A stretch of 64,000 nucleotides of DNA from Streptomyces lavendofoliae (GCF_014649735.1 NZ_BMTP01000018.1:52468-116467); one strand, 5' to 3'; shown: positions 1 through 7,287, counted from the first letter of the stretch. Made by a program: numbers and translations. Notes: generated from the letters alone by a model not told the origin.

Positions 1-275
1 ACGCCGACTGCGACGTCCGCAACATGCACGAGGTGTCCTGGCGGGCGCTGGGCAACACCGACTACGCCCGCGACCTCACGGTCGTCGAGGGCCCGGTCGA
101 CCACCTGGACCACGCCTCCTACCAGCAGTTCTGGGGCGGCAAGGCCGGCATCGACGCCACGAGGAAGTGGCCCGAGGAGGGCTACACCCGCGACGGCGGC
201 TGGCCGGACATGGTCGAGTCCGACCCGTCCACGGCCGCGCTGGTGGACCGCCGCTGGAAGGAGTACGGGCTGTGA
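1..275 (+). CDS. mqnL: UbiD-family decarboxylase, C-terminal part (menaquinone pathway)
   Basis: The reading frame enters from the left edge and stops with TGA at 273-275, so only about 90 C-terminal residues are visible. The tail has the look of the UbiD family C-terminus (NMHEVSWRALGNTDYARD, then DHLDHAS). UbiD-type enzymes use prenylated FMN to remove a ring carboxylate. In futalosine-pathway actinomycetes this member is assigned to decarboxylation of the prenylated dihydroxy-naphthoate. The assignment rests on the tail and on the mqnP and mqnM genes just downstream. mqnM encodes the UbiX partner that makes the cofactor. The catalytic part lies outside the window. Confidence 0.8.
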   Translation, partial: ADCDVRNMHEVSWRALGNTDYARDLTVVEGPVDHLDHASYQQFWGGKAGIDATRKWPEEGYTRDGGWPDMVESDPSTAALVDRRWKEYGL

Positions 276-742
276 GCGCCGGCGCCGGGGGCGGCCCCGC
301 CCTCTTCATCGGCACCGGCACGCACTACGTGGCCCTGGTGCGCCCCCGGCTCGACCCGTCCGACGAGGGCGTGCGCCTCGCCGCCGCCGAGGCGGGCGTC
401 TCCGCCGAGGAGTTCGCCGGCCCCGGCGACCTGTGGGCGGTGCTGGTCGAGCAGGACGGTGACGGCGACGGCTTCGAGCTGCCCGGCGTGCGCGACTCCG
501 AGCCCGCCGGTTTCGCCGAGCGGCTGCGTGCCGGGCTGGCCGGGGCGTCCGGGCCGTTCACCGTCGACGGCGGCGCCGTGCTGCGCCTGGACGCCCGTCC
601 GGCCGGTGAGGCCGCGTACGCCTTCACCGCGCGCGTCAGCCCGCCCGACGACCCGGAGACCGAGCTGACCGTGGAGACGGGCCCCGTGCCCGTCGCCCGG
701 CTGCTTGCCGACCTCGACGCGTTCCTCGGGAGCCTCGCATGA
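272..742 (+). CDS. Uncharacterised protein inside the mqn operon
   Basis: The 156-residue protein starts at GTG 272, overlapping the upstream stop by 4 bp, and ends with TGA overlapping the mqnP start by 4 bp. This indicates translational coupling on both sides. I do not recognise a domain. The sequence is acidic and Gly/Ala/Asp rich, with no signal peptide, no membrane segment and no Cys pair. It looks like a small soluble cytoplasmic protein. An in-frame ATG at 167 would give a longer form, but that would lie deep inside the decarboxylase gene, so GTG 272 is preferred. Its position suggests a role tied to naphthoate prenylation or decarboxylation, which is inference only. Confidence 0.75.
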   Translation: MSAGAGGGPALFIGTGTHYVALVRPRLDPSDEGVRLAAAEAGVSAEEFAGPGDLWAVLVEQDGDGDGFELPGVRDSEPAGFAERLRAGLAGASGPFTVDGGAVLRLDARPAGEAAYAFTARVSPPDDPETELTVETGPVPVARLLADLDAFLGSLA

Positions 743-1662
743 TGACAGCCGCCGGCGAGGTCGCCGGCTCCGCCCCGGTGCCGAGGCCGGCCGGGAAGGT
801 GCGGGCCTTCCTGCGCCTGGTGCTCATCGAGCACTCCGTGTTCGCGCTGCCCTTCGCGTACATCGCCGCGCTCACCGCGATGTACCGGGACGACCGGACC
901 GTCCACTGGGTGGAGCTGCTCCTGGTGACCGTCGCGATGGTGGGCCTGCGGACCTTCGCGATGGCGTGCAACCGGATCATCGACCGCGAGATCGACGCGC
1001 GGAACCCCCGCACGGCCGGCCGTGAGCTGGTCACCGGCGCGGTGTCGGTCCGCACCGCCTGGACCGGGGCGCTGGTGGCGCTGGTGGCGTTCCTCGGCGC
1101 GGCGGCGCTGCTGAACCCGCTGTGCCTGGCGCTCGCGCCCCTCGCCGTCGTACCGATGGTGGTATATCCCTACGGCAAGCGGTTCACAGACTTCCCGCAC
1201 GCCATCCTGGGGCTGGCGCAGGCGATGGGCCCGGTCGGCGCGTGGATCGCGGTCACCGGGGCGTGGTCGTGGGACGCGGCGGTCCTGGGGCTCGCGGTGG
1301 GCGTCTGGATCGGCGGCTTCGACCTGATCTTCGCCTGCCAGGACGTCCAGGCGGACCGCGCCCACGGGGTGAGGTCCGTGCCCGCCCGCTTCGGCGTCCC
1401 GGCGGCGCTCCACGGCGCCCGCGCGTGCCACGCCGTCACCACGGCGCTGCTCGTGTGGTACGCCGTCCTCACCGGCGCGGGCGTGTTCTTCTGGGTGGGC
1501 CTGGCCGTCGTGGCCGTCGCCTTCGTGTACGAGCACACGATCGTGCGCCCGCACGACCTCTCGCGGCTGAACCGGGCGTTCTTCACCACGAACGGCTTCA
1601 TCGGCGTCGCGCTCTTCGTGTGCGCGCTGACCGACCTGGTGGTGCGCGGCCTGGTGCCGTGA
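739..1662 (+). CDS. mqnP: UbiA-family prenyltransferase of menaquinone synthesis
   Basis: This 307-residue polytopic membrane protein should attach the polyprenyl chain to the naphthoate nucleus. Both Asp-rich motifs of the UbiA superfamily are visible. The first is NRIIDREID around residues 78-86 and the second is DVQAD in the middle loop; both bind Mg-diphosphate. About eight hydrophobic segments follow the UbiA pattern. The ATG at 739 overlaps the preceding stop by 4 bp. MqnL and MqnM genes flank it, which supports the futalosine-pathway assignment over haem O or ubiquinone synthesis. Confidence 0.9.
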   Translation: MMTAAGEVAGSAPVPRPAGKVRAFLRLVLIEHSVFALPFAYIAALTAMYRDDRTVHWVELLLVTVAMVGLRTFAMACNRIIDREIDARNPRTAGRELVTGAVSVRTAWTGALVALVAFLGAAALLNPLCLALAPLAVVPMVVYPYGKRFTDFPHAILGLAQAMGPVGAWIAVTGAWSWDAAVLGLAVGVWIGGFDLIFACQDVQADRAHGVRSVPARFGVPAALHGARACHAVTTALLVWYAVLTGAGVFFWVGLAVVAVAFVYEHTIVRPHDLSRLNRAFFTTNGFIGVALFVCALTDLVVRGLVP

Positions 1663-1731
1663 GCCTCGGGGGCGGGGCGGCCACGCCCCGCTCGGTTCCG
1701 TACCGGCCGGTTCCGTACGGGTCCGGCCGGA

Positions 1732-1745
1732 TAGGCTCAGACGCG
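1732..1745 (+). promoter_or_regulatory. Putative leaderless promoter of mqnM
   Basis: A TAGGCT -10 box at 1732-1737 lies 7 nt before the GTG start at 1745, with no Shine-Dalgarno sequence between them. This fits transcription starting at the start codon. The upstream stretch 1694-1718 holds two copies of GGTTCCGTAC, and the second could supply a weak -35. No experimental support is available. Confidence 0.45.
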
Positions 1746-2419
1746 TGGAGCCGGGAGAATCGCAGCGTCGTCCGTGGGTCGTCGGGGTGTCGGGGGCGTC
1801 AGGGACCCCGTACGCCGCCGCCGTGCTGCGCGGGCTGCTCGCCGCCGGGGAGAGCGTCGACCTGGTGGTGTCGCGGGCGTCGCGGCTGACGCTGCTCGAC
1901 GAGACCGGGATCGCGTTCCGGGACGCGCACTGGCGCGAGGACCTCGCCGAGTGGCTGGCGCGGGGCGCGGACGGGAAGCCCGGCGCGTACCGGGTCGACG
2001 TGTCGGACGTGCGGCACTGGGCGGCGGGCGACCTCGCGGCCGGGCCGTCGTCGGGTTCGTACCCGGTCAAGGGGATGCTGATCGTGCCCGCGTCCACCGC
2101 GTGCGTGGCGGGGGTGGCGCTCGGGCTGTCGAAGGACCTGTTGCAGCGGGCGGCGAGCGTCACGCTGAAGGAGCGCCGCCCGCTGGTGGTGGCCGTCCGC
2201 GAGACCCCGCTGAGCGGCCAGACCCTCAGGCAGCTGGTGGCGCTGGACGAGGCGGGCGCGGTGGTGCTGCCCGCCTCGCCGGCCTTCTACGCGGGCGCGA
2301 CGCACATCCAGGACCTGGTGGACTTCGTCGCCGGGCGGGTGCTGGACGCGGCGGGGGTGCCGCACCGGCTGTACCGCCGCTGGAAGGGGGAGCTGGGTGG
2401 GGGTTCGCGTGGGGACTAG
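1745..2419 (+). CDS. mqnM: UbiX-type flavin prenyltransferase
   Basis: The 224-residue protein should make prenylated FMN, the cofactor of the UbiD-type decarboxylase encoded at the left edge. The N-terminal flavin loop GVSGASGTPYAA (about residues 14-25) is the UbiX/Pad1 signature. A conserved Ser/Thr-rich phosphate-binding stretch (IVPASTACVAGVALGLS) and a later RETPLS segment are present. Length is typical for UbiX with a short tail. The chosen start is GTG 1745, just after a good -10 box. Upstream and downstream genes belong to menaquinone synthesis. Confidence 0.92.
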   Translation: MEPGESQRRPWVVGVSGASGTPYAAAVLRGLLAAGESVDLVVSRASRLTLLDETGIAFRDAHWREDLAEWLARGADGKPGAYRVDVSDVRHWAAGDLAAGPSSGSYPVKGMLIVPASTACVAGVALGLSKDLLQRAASVTLKERRPLVVAVRETPLSGQTLRQLVALDEAGAVVLPASPAFYAGATHIQDLVDFVAGRVLDAAGVPHRLYRRWKGELGGGSRGD

Positions 2420-2536
2420 CGTCTGCCGGCGGGGTGCGGCCGGGGCGCCCGGCCGGGCCCGGCGGCGGCCGGCCGGTGGGCAGGCGGGCGGTCGGCCGGC
2501 CCCCGCAGAGCGCGCATCGGGGCGTGCGCCCTCTCG

Positions 2537-2550
2537 ATCGTGTACACGAT
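2537..2550. promoter_or_regulatory. 14-bp perfect palindrome upstream of the Lrp gene
   Basis: ATCGTGTACACGAT is a perfect palindrome centred at 2543/2544. It lies between mqnM and the Lrp-type gene, about 60 bp upstream of the predicted -35. It looks like a dimeric regulator site. The protein that binds it is unknown. Confidence 0.45.
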
Positions 2551-2603
2551 GAGGGTCGTCTCCTGACGGATCGCCTTTGATCATCTGAAAGAATCACAGG
2601 GTA

Positions 2604-2636
2604 TTGGCTCTGCGTGCCTTTGATTCTAAAATCAAA
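2604..2636 (+). promoter_or_regulatory. Promoter with embedded operator for the Lrp/AsnC gene
   Basis: TTGGCT (2604-2609) and TAAAAT (2627-2632) are separated by 17 bp and form a good vegetative promoter. The -10 lies inside a perfect inverted repeat, TTTGATT CTAA AATCAAA (2619-2636). AT-rich repeats of this kind suit Lrp/AsnC proteins. Negative autoregulation by the gene downstream is the simplest reading. Confidence 0.6.
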
Positions 2637-2673
2637 CATGCTGTGTTGCTGAACAATGGAAGGCTTCAGGTAT

Positions 2674-3129
2674 ATGGACGCCGTGGACAGGCAGCTCATC
2701 CAGGCCCTTCGTGAGAACGGCAGGGCCTCGTACGCCGAGCTCGGCCGGCTCGTCGGGCTCTCCGGGCCCTCCGTCACCGACCGGATCAACCGTCTGGAGG
2801 CGGCGGGCGTCATCACCGGCTACCGCGCCACCGTCGACTCCGCCTCCCTCGGCCTCGGCGTCACGGCGCTGATCGGCATCTCCCTCTCCGACGCCGCCGA
2901 CCACGAGGACGTGGCGCGCCGCCTGCGGGACCTGGCCGAGATCGAGGACTGCTGGTTCATCGCGGGTGACGACTCGTTCATGCTCAAGGTGCGGGCCAGC
3001 GACGTGGACGGCCTGGAGAAGACCATCCGCCGGCTGTCCGGCACCAAGGGCGTCTCCCGGACGCGGACGACCATCGTGCTGTCCACGAAGTGGGAGAACC
3101 GGGTCGGCGACCTGCCCGAGGAGTCCTGA
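2674..3129 (+). CDS. Lrp/AsnC-family transcriptional regulator
   Basis: The 151-residue protein has an N-terminal winged helix-turn-helix (about residues 1-60, DRQLIQALRENGRASYAELG) and a C-terminal RAM ligand-sensing domain. Proteins of this family form dimers to octamers and respond to amino acids or other small metabolites. Start ATG 2674 was chosen because GGAAGG (2658-2663) sits 10 nt upstream. ATG 2656 in the same frame has no ribosome binding site. Its place between mqnM and mqnE suggests control of menaquinone synthesis. The ligand is unknown. Confidence 0.88.
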   Translation: MDAVDRQLIQALRENGRASYAELGRLVGLSGPSVTDRINRLEAAGVITGYRATVDSASLGLGVTALIGISLSDAADHEDVARRLRDLAEIEDCWFIAGDDSFMLKVRASDVDGLEKTIRRLSGTKGVSRTRTTIVLSTKWENRVGDLPEES

Positions 3130-3150
3130 CGCCCGGCGCCGACGGGGGTC

Positions 3151-3173
3151 CCCCCGCCCGCGAAGTGCGGGGG
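3151..3173. repeat. GC-rich intergenic hairpin before mqnE
   Basis: CCCCCGC (3151-3157) pairs with GCGGGGG (3167-3173) around a 9-nt loop. A further GTGGGGGAG follows. Similar C-run/G-run hairpins are scattered through Streptomyces intergenic DNA. It may act as a terminator for the Lrp gene. Confidence 0.45.
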
Positions 3174-3219
3174 AGTACCGTGGGGGAGCCCGATTGACAC
3201 ACGTATGGGAGGCGGCCAC

Positions 3220-4383
3220 ATGGACGCGGGGCTCAAGCGCGAGCTGGAGGAGAAGGTCCGGTCCGGGGAGCGGCTGACCCGCGAGGACGGCATCGCCCTC
3301 TACGCGTCGGACGACCTGGCGTGGCTCGGTGGCCTGGCCCACGAGGTGCGGACGCGCAAGAACGGTGACGTGGTCCACTTCAACGTCAACCGGCACCTGA
3401 ACATGACCAACGTCTGCACCGCGTCGTGCGCGTACTGCTCGTTCCAGCGCAAGCCGGGCGAGAAGGACGCGTACACCATGCGCATCGAGGAGGCCGTCCG
3501 CCTCGCCAAGGCGATGGAGAACGAGAACCTCACCGAGCTGCACATCGTCAACGGGCTCCACCCCAACCTGCCGTGGCGCTACTACCCGCGTTCGCTGAGC
3601 GAGCTGAAGAAGGCGCTGCCGAACGTCTCCCTGAAGGCCTTCACGGCGACCGAGATCCACCACTTCGAGACGATCTCCGGGCTGTCCGCCTCCGAGATCC
3701 TCGACGAGCTGATCGAGGCCGGCCTGGAGTCGCTGACCGGCGGCGGCGCGGAGATCTTCGACTGGGAGGTCCGTCAGCACATCGTGGACCACCGCACCCA
3801 CTGGGAGGACTGGTCCCGGATCCACCGCCTCGCGCACGAGAAGGGTCTGAAGACCCCCTGCACGATGCTGTACGGCCACATCGAGGAGCCGCGCCACCGC
3901 GTGGACCACGTGCTGCGGCTGCGGGAGCTCCAGGACGAGACCGGCGGCTTCCAGGTCTTCATCCCGCTGCGCTACCAGCACGACTTCGTGGACATGCAGG
4001 ACGGCAAGGTCCGCAACCGGCTCCAGGCGCGGACGACCATGGCGACCGGCGCCGAGGCGCTGAAGACCTTCGCGGTCTCCCGGCTGCTCTTCGACAACGT
4101 CCCGCACGTCAAGGTCTTCTGGGTCATGCACGGTGTGCAGACCGCCCAGCTGGCCCTCCAGCACGGCGCGGACGACATGGACGGCTCGGTCGTCGAGTAC
4201 AAGATCACGCACGACGCGGACAACTACGGCACGCCCAACAAGCTGGGCCGCGAGGACCTGCTGGAGCTCATCCGGGACGCGGGCTTCCGCCCGGTGGAGC
4301 GCAACACCCGCTACGAGATCATCCGCGAGTACCCCGGTCCGGAGCAGGACCGCCGCGAGTCGCCCCAGCCGATGCGGGTCTGA
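3220..4383 (+). CDS. mqnE: Aminofutalosine synthase (radical SAM)
   Basis: MqnE joins 3-[(1-carboxyvinyl)oxy]benzoate to S-adenosylmethionine to give aminofutalosine, the second step of the futalosine route. The 387-residue protein carries the radical-SAM cluster motif at Cys66, Cys70 and Cys73 (CTASCAYC). It is followed by the conserved family segments GLHPNLPW, TATEIHHF and GGGAEIF. ATG 3220 is preferred over the in-frame ATG 3205 because GGGAGG at 3207-3212 is well spaced for it. A GC-rich hairpin precedes the gene and another follows the stop. Confidence 0.95.
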   Translation: MDAGLKRELEEKVRSGERLTREDGIALYASDDLAWLGGLAHEVRTRKNGDVVHFNVNRHLNMTNVCTASCAYCSFQRKPGEKDAYTMRIEEAVRLAKAMENENLTELHIVNGLHPNLPWRYYPRSLSELKKALPNVSLKAFTATEIHHFETISGLSASEILDELIEAGLESLTGGGAEIFDWEVRQHIVDHRTHWEDWSRIHRLAHEKGLKTPCTMLYGHIEEPRHRVDHVLRLRELQDETGGFQVFIPLRYQHDFVDMQDGKVRNRLQARTTMATGAEALKTFAVSRLLFDNVPHVKVFWVMHGVQTAQLALQHGADDMDGSVVEYKITHDADNYGTPNKLGREDLLELIRDAGFRPVERNTRYEIIREYPGPEQDRRESPQPMRV

Positions 4384-4390
4384 CCCCGGG

Positions 4391-4422
4391 GCCCCGGCCG
4401 GCGGGGTACGGCCCTCCGGGGC
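4391..4422 (+). terminator. Probable terminator after mqnE
   Basis: GCCCCGG (4391-4397) pairs with CCGGGGC (4416-4422), directly after the mqnE stop. There is no T-run, as is common in Streptomyces. Confidence 0.4.
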
Positions 4423-4592
4423 TGTGACCGCCGCCCGGGTGCCGGGAGCGGGGCGCCGCGAGGGCCCGCCGCGCCCCGCCCGCCCCATGGCGGTGCCGCG
4501 CGCCGGCGGCCGGGGCGCGGTCCGGGCGGGGCCGGTGTCCGGCCTGCGGATGGTGGCGCGGGCCCCGCGCCGAGCCGTTTATCGTCGGGCGC

Positions 4593-5120
4593 ATGCCGTT
4601 GAATTTCGAACTGGATCCGCGGATCGACTCCGCCCTCCGCGATGGCGTCCTCGCCCTGTGGACGGACGTCTCCAACGCGGGCGGCTCCGTCGGCTTCGTC
4701 CCGCCCGTCACCCCCGACGACATCCGGCCGGAGTGGGTCAGGCACCTCACCGCCCTGGCCGAGGGCCGCACCCGCCTCCTCGTCGGCCGCGACCGGGACG
4801 GGGCCGTCGCGGCCACGGCCTTCATCGCGCACAACACGCACCGCCTGATGAGGCACTGGGTGTGGCTCTACACCGTGATGGTGCACCCCCGGCACCAGGG
4901 CAAGGGGTACGGACGCGACCTCATGGCCGCGACGGAGGCGGCGGTGCGCGGCATCGACGGCATCGACGCGATCCGGCTCACCTGCCGCGGCGGCACCGGC
5001 GTCGACCGGTTCTACGCCTCCTGCGGGTACAAGGAGGTCGGACGGGTCCCGGACGCGATCCGCGTCGCCGACGGTGACGACCGCGACGACATCATCATGT
5101 ATCTGCCGCTCACCCCCTGA
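4593..5120 (+). CDS. GNAT-family N-acetyltransferase
   Basis: The 175-residue protein has the GNAT acetyl-CoA-binding segment VMVHPRHQGKGYGRDLM around residues 95-111. A later strand, FYASCGYKEVGR, is typical of the fold. It should transfer an acetyl group to an amine; the substrate cannot be read from sequence. A TATCGT box at 4580-4585 lies 7 nt before the ATG and no ribosome binding site is visible. The gene may therefore be leaderless. Confidence 0.85.
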   Translation: MPLNFELDPRIDSALRDGVLALWTDVSNAGGSVGFVPPVTPDDIRPEWVRHLTALAEGRTRLLVGRDRDGAVAATAFIAHNTHRLMRHWVWLYTVMVHPRHQGKGYGRDLMAATEAAVRGIDGIDAIRLTCRGGTGVDRFYASCGYKEVGRVPDAIRVADGDDRDDIIMYLPLTP

Positions 5121-5197
5121 ATCGATCGAATCGTCACGTGCTTCACTGGACGGGCAGGAACGTCGTACGAACGAATACGAAGGAAGAAGGCCCCGCC

Positions 5198-5497
5198 GTG
5201 TCCGCTGCTCCCCGCACGAGCGCCACGATCCGGTACACCCTCATGCGTCTCGGCGTCTTCGCCGGCTGCTTCCTCGCCCTGTGGGGGCTCGTGTACGTCG
5301 GCGCGCTGCCCCGTGGCCTCGGGGACTCCAACCTCCTGTGGGTGCTGCTCCTGTCCATCGTGATCTCGGCGCCCCTCAGCTTCGTCCTGCTGCGCAAGCA
5401 GCGCGACGCGATGTCCGCGCAGATCGTCGAGAAGGTCGACACCGCGAAGGCCCGCCTGGAGGCCAACCGCACCCGTGAGGACACCGCCGTGCAGTGA
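5198..5497 (+). CDS. DUF4229 small membrane protein
   Basis: The 99-residue protein has two predicted membrane helices, about residues 17-36 and 44-64, and a charged helical tail. This matches the actinobacterial DUF4229 family of unknown function. The start is GTG 5198 with AGAAGG at 5185-5190. An in-frame ATG at 5138 lacks a ribosome binding site. A strong hairpin follows the stop. Confidence 0.82.
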   Translation: MSAAPRTSATIRYTLMRLGVFAGCFLALWGLVYVGALPRGLGDSNLLWVLLLSIVISAPLSFVLLRKQRDAMSAQIVEKVDTAKARLEANRTREDTAVQ

Positions 5498-5528
5498 GCT
5501 GGCTCACCCGCGGCCCGGCCGGCACCCG

Positions 5529-5564
5529 CACCCCCGTACCGAAGCGTCGCTTCGTGCGGGGGTG
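5529..5564 (+). terminator. Terminator after the DUF4229 gene
   Basis: CACCCCCG (5529-5536) pairs perfectly with CGGGGGTG (5557-5564). An inner GAAGC/GCTTC stem sits inside the loop. Confidence 0.6.
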
Positions 5565-5588
5565 TTGACGTGTCCGGACCCCCGCGGC

Positions 5589-5633
5589 CCTCAAAGAAGT
5601 GCTTTGAGGTACTCAAAGTTCAAGTGTTAACGT
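5589..5633 (+). promoter_or_regulatory. Promoter and inverted repeat for leader peptide and DAACS transporter
   Basis: TTGAGG (5604-5609) and TAACGT (5628-5633) are 18 bp apart and would start transcription at about 5640. A perfect inverted repeat, CCTCAAAG/CTTTGAGG (5589-5609, 5-bp spacer), overlaps the -35. A further CTCAAAG half-site lies at 5612-5618. This looks like a repressor-controlled promoter; the regulator is unknown. Confidence 0.5.
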
Positions 5634-5640
5634 GTTCGAC

Positions 5641-5751
5641 GTGAAGACAGCAGTGCGCCTCCAAGCCGACGCCATGGGCATCCCGCTCGTGGCGCGCCTG
5701 CATGTCGACCTCTGCCGCTGTATGTCCGCGGTCTGTTGCCGCGAAGTCTGA
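5641..5751 (+). CDS. Cys-rich regulatory leader peptide
   Basis: A 36-codon ORF runs from GTG 5641 to TGA 5749-5751. Its end is packed with cysteine codons: TGC and TGT at residues 25 and 27, and TGT-TGC at 32-33 (ARLHVDLCRCMSAVCCREV). Actinobacterial leader peptides with a conserved His-Val-Asp-Leu core and C-terminal cysteines are known upstream of sulfur-assimilation genes. Mycobacterial poly-Cys upstream ORFs are known to mediate cysteine-responsive attenuation. The predicted transcription start falls at or next to the GTG, so translation may be leaderless. GTG 5632 and ATG 5674 are alternative in-frame starts. A hairpin follows at 5766. Confidence 0.7.
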   Translation: MKTAVRLQADAMGIPLVARLHVDLCRCMSAVCCREV

Positions 5752-5765
5752 CCCGGCATCATGCA

Positions 5766-5794
5766 GCGGCGCCGCCGAAAGGCGCGTGCGCCGC
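5766..5794 (+). promoter_or_regulatory. Attenuator-like hairpin between leader peptide and transporter
   Basis: GCGGCGC (5766-5772) pairs with GCGCCGC (5788-5794). An inner GCC/GGC stem is closed by a GAAA tetraloop. It starts 15 nt after the leader stop codon and lies about 47 nt before the transporter start. That is where a ribosome stalled at the Cys codons could change folding. No alternative pairing was computed. Confidence 0.5.
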
Positions 5795-5840
5795 ACCCCT
5801 CGTCCCGTATTCCCCCGATACGTACCACTGGAGTGTGTCC

Positions 5841-7211
5841 GTGTCCGCGTCCGCGAGCACCGCGAACAACCCCGCGAACCCCGATGTCCGGCCCACCCGC
5901 CGGATACCCAAGGTGCCCTTCTGGGCCCAGATCGTCGCCGGTCTCGTCCTCGGCGTCGTCCTCGGCTGGGTCACCCGCACCTATGACGTGCAGTGGCTGC
6001 ACACCACCCTGGACAAGGTCGGCCACATCTTCGTCCAGCTGCTGAAGCTGGCCGTCGCGCCACTCGTCTTCTTCGCGATCCTGGTGTCCATCACCAACCT
6101 GCGCAAGGTCAACAACGCCGCCCGGCTCGCGTCCCGCACCCTGCTCTGGTTCATGATCACGTCGCTGATCGCCGTCGCCATCGGCCTCGCGATCGGCCTG
6201 CTCACCAACCCGGGCGCCGGTACCGGCCTCACCCCCAAGGACGGCGAGAAGCCCGAGAACGCGGGCTCCTGGCTGGACTTCCTCACCGGCATCATCCCGA
6301 CCGACGTCGTCACGCCGTTCACCGAGCTGAACGTGCTCCAGATCGTCTTCATGGCCGCCGTCGCCGGCGTCGCCGCGCTGAAGCTCGGCGAGAGGGCCCA
6401 GCCCATCCTCACCCTGAGCGAGTCGGTCCTGGAGCTGCTGCAGAAGGCCCTGTGGTGGGTCATCCGCCTGGCGCCGCTCGGCACCGTCGGCCTCATCGGC
6501 TACGCCATCGCCGACTACGGCTGGGACCTCATCGGCAAGTACGCCACCTTCACCGCCGACGTCTACATCGGCTGCGCCCTGGTCCTCTTCGGCGTCTACC
6601 CGCTGCTGCTGGCGACCGTCGCGAAGGTCAACCCGGTCCAGTTCTTCAAGGGCGCCTGGCCCGCCATCCAGCTGGCCTTCGTCTCCCGCTCGTCGGTCGG
6701 CACCATGCCGGTGACGGTCAAGGTCACCGAGCGCCTCGGCGTCCCCAAGGAGTACACCTCCTTCGCCGTCCCGTTCGGCGCCACCACGAAGATGGACGGC
6801 TGCGCCGCGATCTACCCCGCGCTCGCCGCCATCTTCATCGCCCAGATCTTCGACGTGCAGCTGGGCATCGGCGACTACCTGCTGATCGCCTTCGTCTCGG
6901 TGATCGGCTCGGCGGCCACCGCCGGCCTGACCGGCGCCACGGTCATGCTGACGCTGACCCTGTCGACGCTGGGCCTCCCGCTGGAGGGTGTCGGCCTGCT
7001 CATGGCGATCGACCCGATCCTCGACATGATGCGCACCGCCACCAACGTGGCCGGCCAGGCGCTCGTCCCGGTGATCGTCGCCGCCCGCGAGAAGATCCTC
7101 GACCTCGACGCGTACAACGCGGCGTCGTCGTCCCCGATCGACGAGGACGACGAGCGGGACGACCACGGCGTGCGCGAGGCCGGTCGGAAGGCCGTACCCG
7201 CCACCGTCTGA
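5841..7211 (+). CDS. DAACS-family dicarboxylate/amino acid:cation symporter, possibly cystine importer
   Basis: The 456-residue membrane protein has the DAACS fold with about eight helices and two re-entrant hairpins. The serine-rich hairpin motif (SRSSVGTMPVT) and the substrate/Na-site segment (FGATTKMDGCAAIYP) are visible. In glutamate carriers the latter is typically NMDGTA. The Gly-Cys-Ala-x-x-Tyr-Pro version recalls TcyP/YdjN cystine carriers from memory. GTG 5841 has CTGGAG 7 nt upstream. The Cys-rich leader peptide upstream supports a cystine or cysteine substrate, which is inference. The C-terminus is a charged Asp/Glu-rich tail. Confidence 0.85.
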   Translation: MSASASTANNPANPDVRPTRRIPKVPFWAQIVAGLVLGVVLGWVTRTYDVQWLHTTLDKVGHIFVQLLKLAVAPLVFFAILVSITNLRKVNNAARLASRTLLWFMITSLIAVAIGLAIGLLTNPGAGTGLTPKDGEKPENAGSWLDFLTGIIPTDVVTPFTELNVLQIVFMAAVAGVAALKLGERAQPILTLSESVLELLQKALWWVIRLAPLGTVGLIGYAIADYGWDLIGKYATFTADVYIGCALVLFGVYPLLLATVAKVNPVQFFKGAWPAIQLAFVSRSSVGTMPVTVKVTERLGVPKEYTSFAVPFGATTKMDGCAAIYPALAAIFIAQIFDVQLGIGDYLLIAFVSVIGSAATAGLTGATVMLTLTLSTLGLPLEGVGLLMAIDPILDMMRTATNVAGQALVPVIVAAREKILDLDAYNAASSSPIDEDDERDDHGVREAGRKAVPATV

Positions 7212-7247
7212 CGCCCACCACGTCACGACACCTCACGGCACGTCGTA

Positions 7248-7287
7248 CGACAGCGCCCCCACCGGCCGGCCGGCGGGGGCGCTGTCG
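7248..7287. terminator. Bidirectional terminator between transporter and subtilase
   Basis: CGACAGCGCCCCC (7248-7260) pairs perfectly with GGGGGCGCTGTCG (7275-7287). It lies between two convergent genes, ending 6 bp from the subtilase stop. Confidence 0.75.

Noticed and set aside
325..2163. 612-codon minus-strand open frame opposite mqnP and mqnM
   Set aside because: It is a high-GC antisense shadow with Arg/His/Pro-rich composition and no family resemblance; the plus-strand genes are clear.
3194..3199. TTGACA as a -35 box for mqnE
   Set aside because: It lies only about 20 bp before the start codon, leaving no room for a -10 and transcript start upstream of the ribosome binding site.
5613..7226. 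537-codon minus-strand frame opposite the DAACS gene
   Set aside because: Composition is Asp/Gly/Arg/Gln repeats typical of the opposite strand of a membrane protein gene; no start signal.
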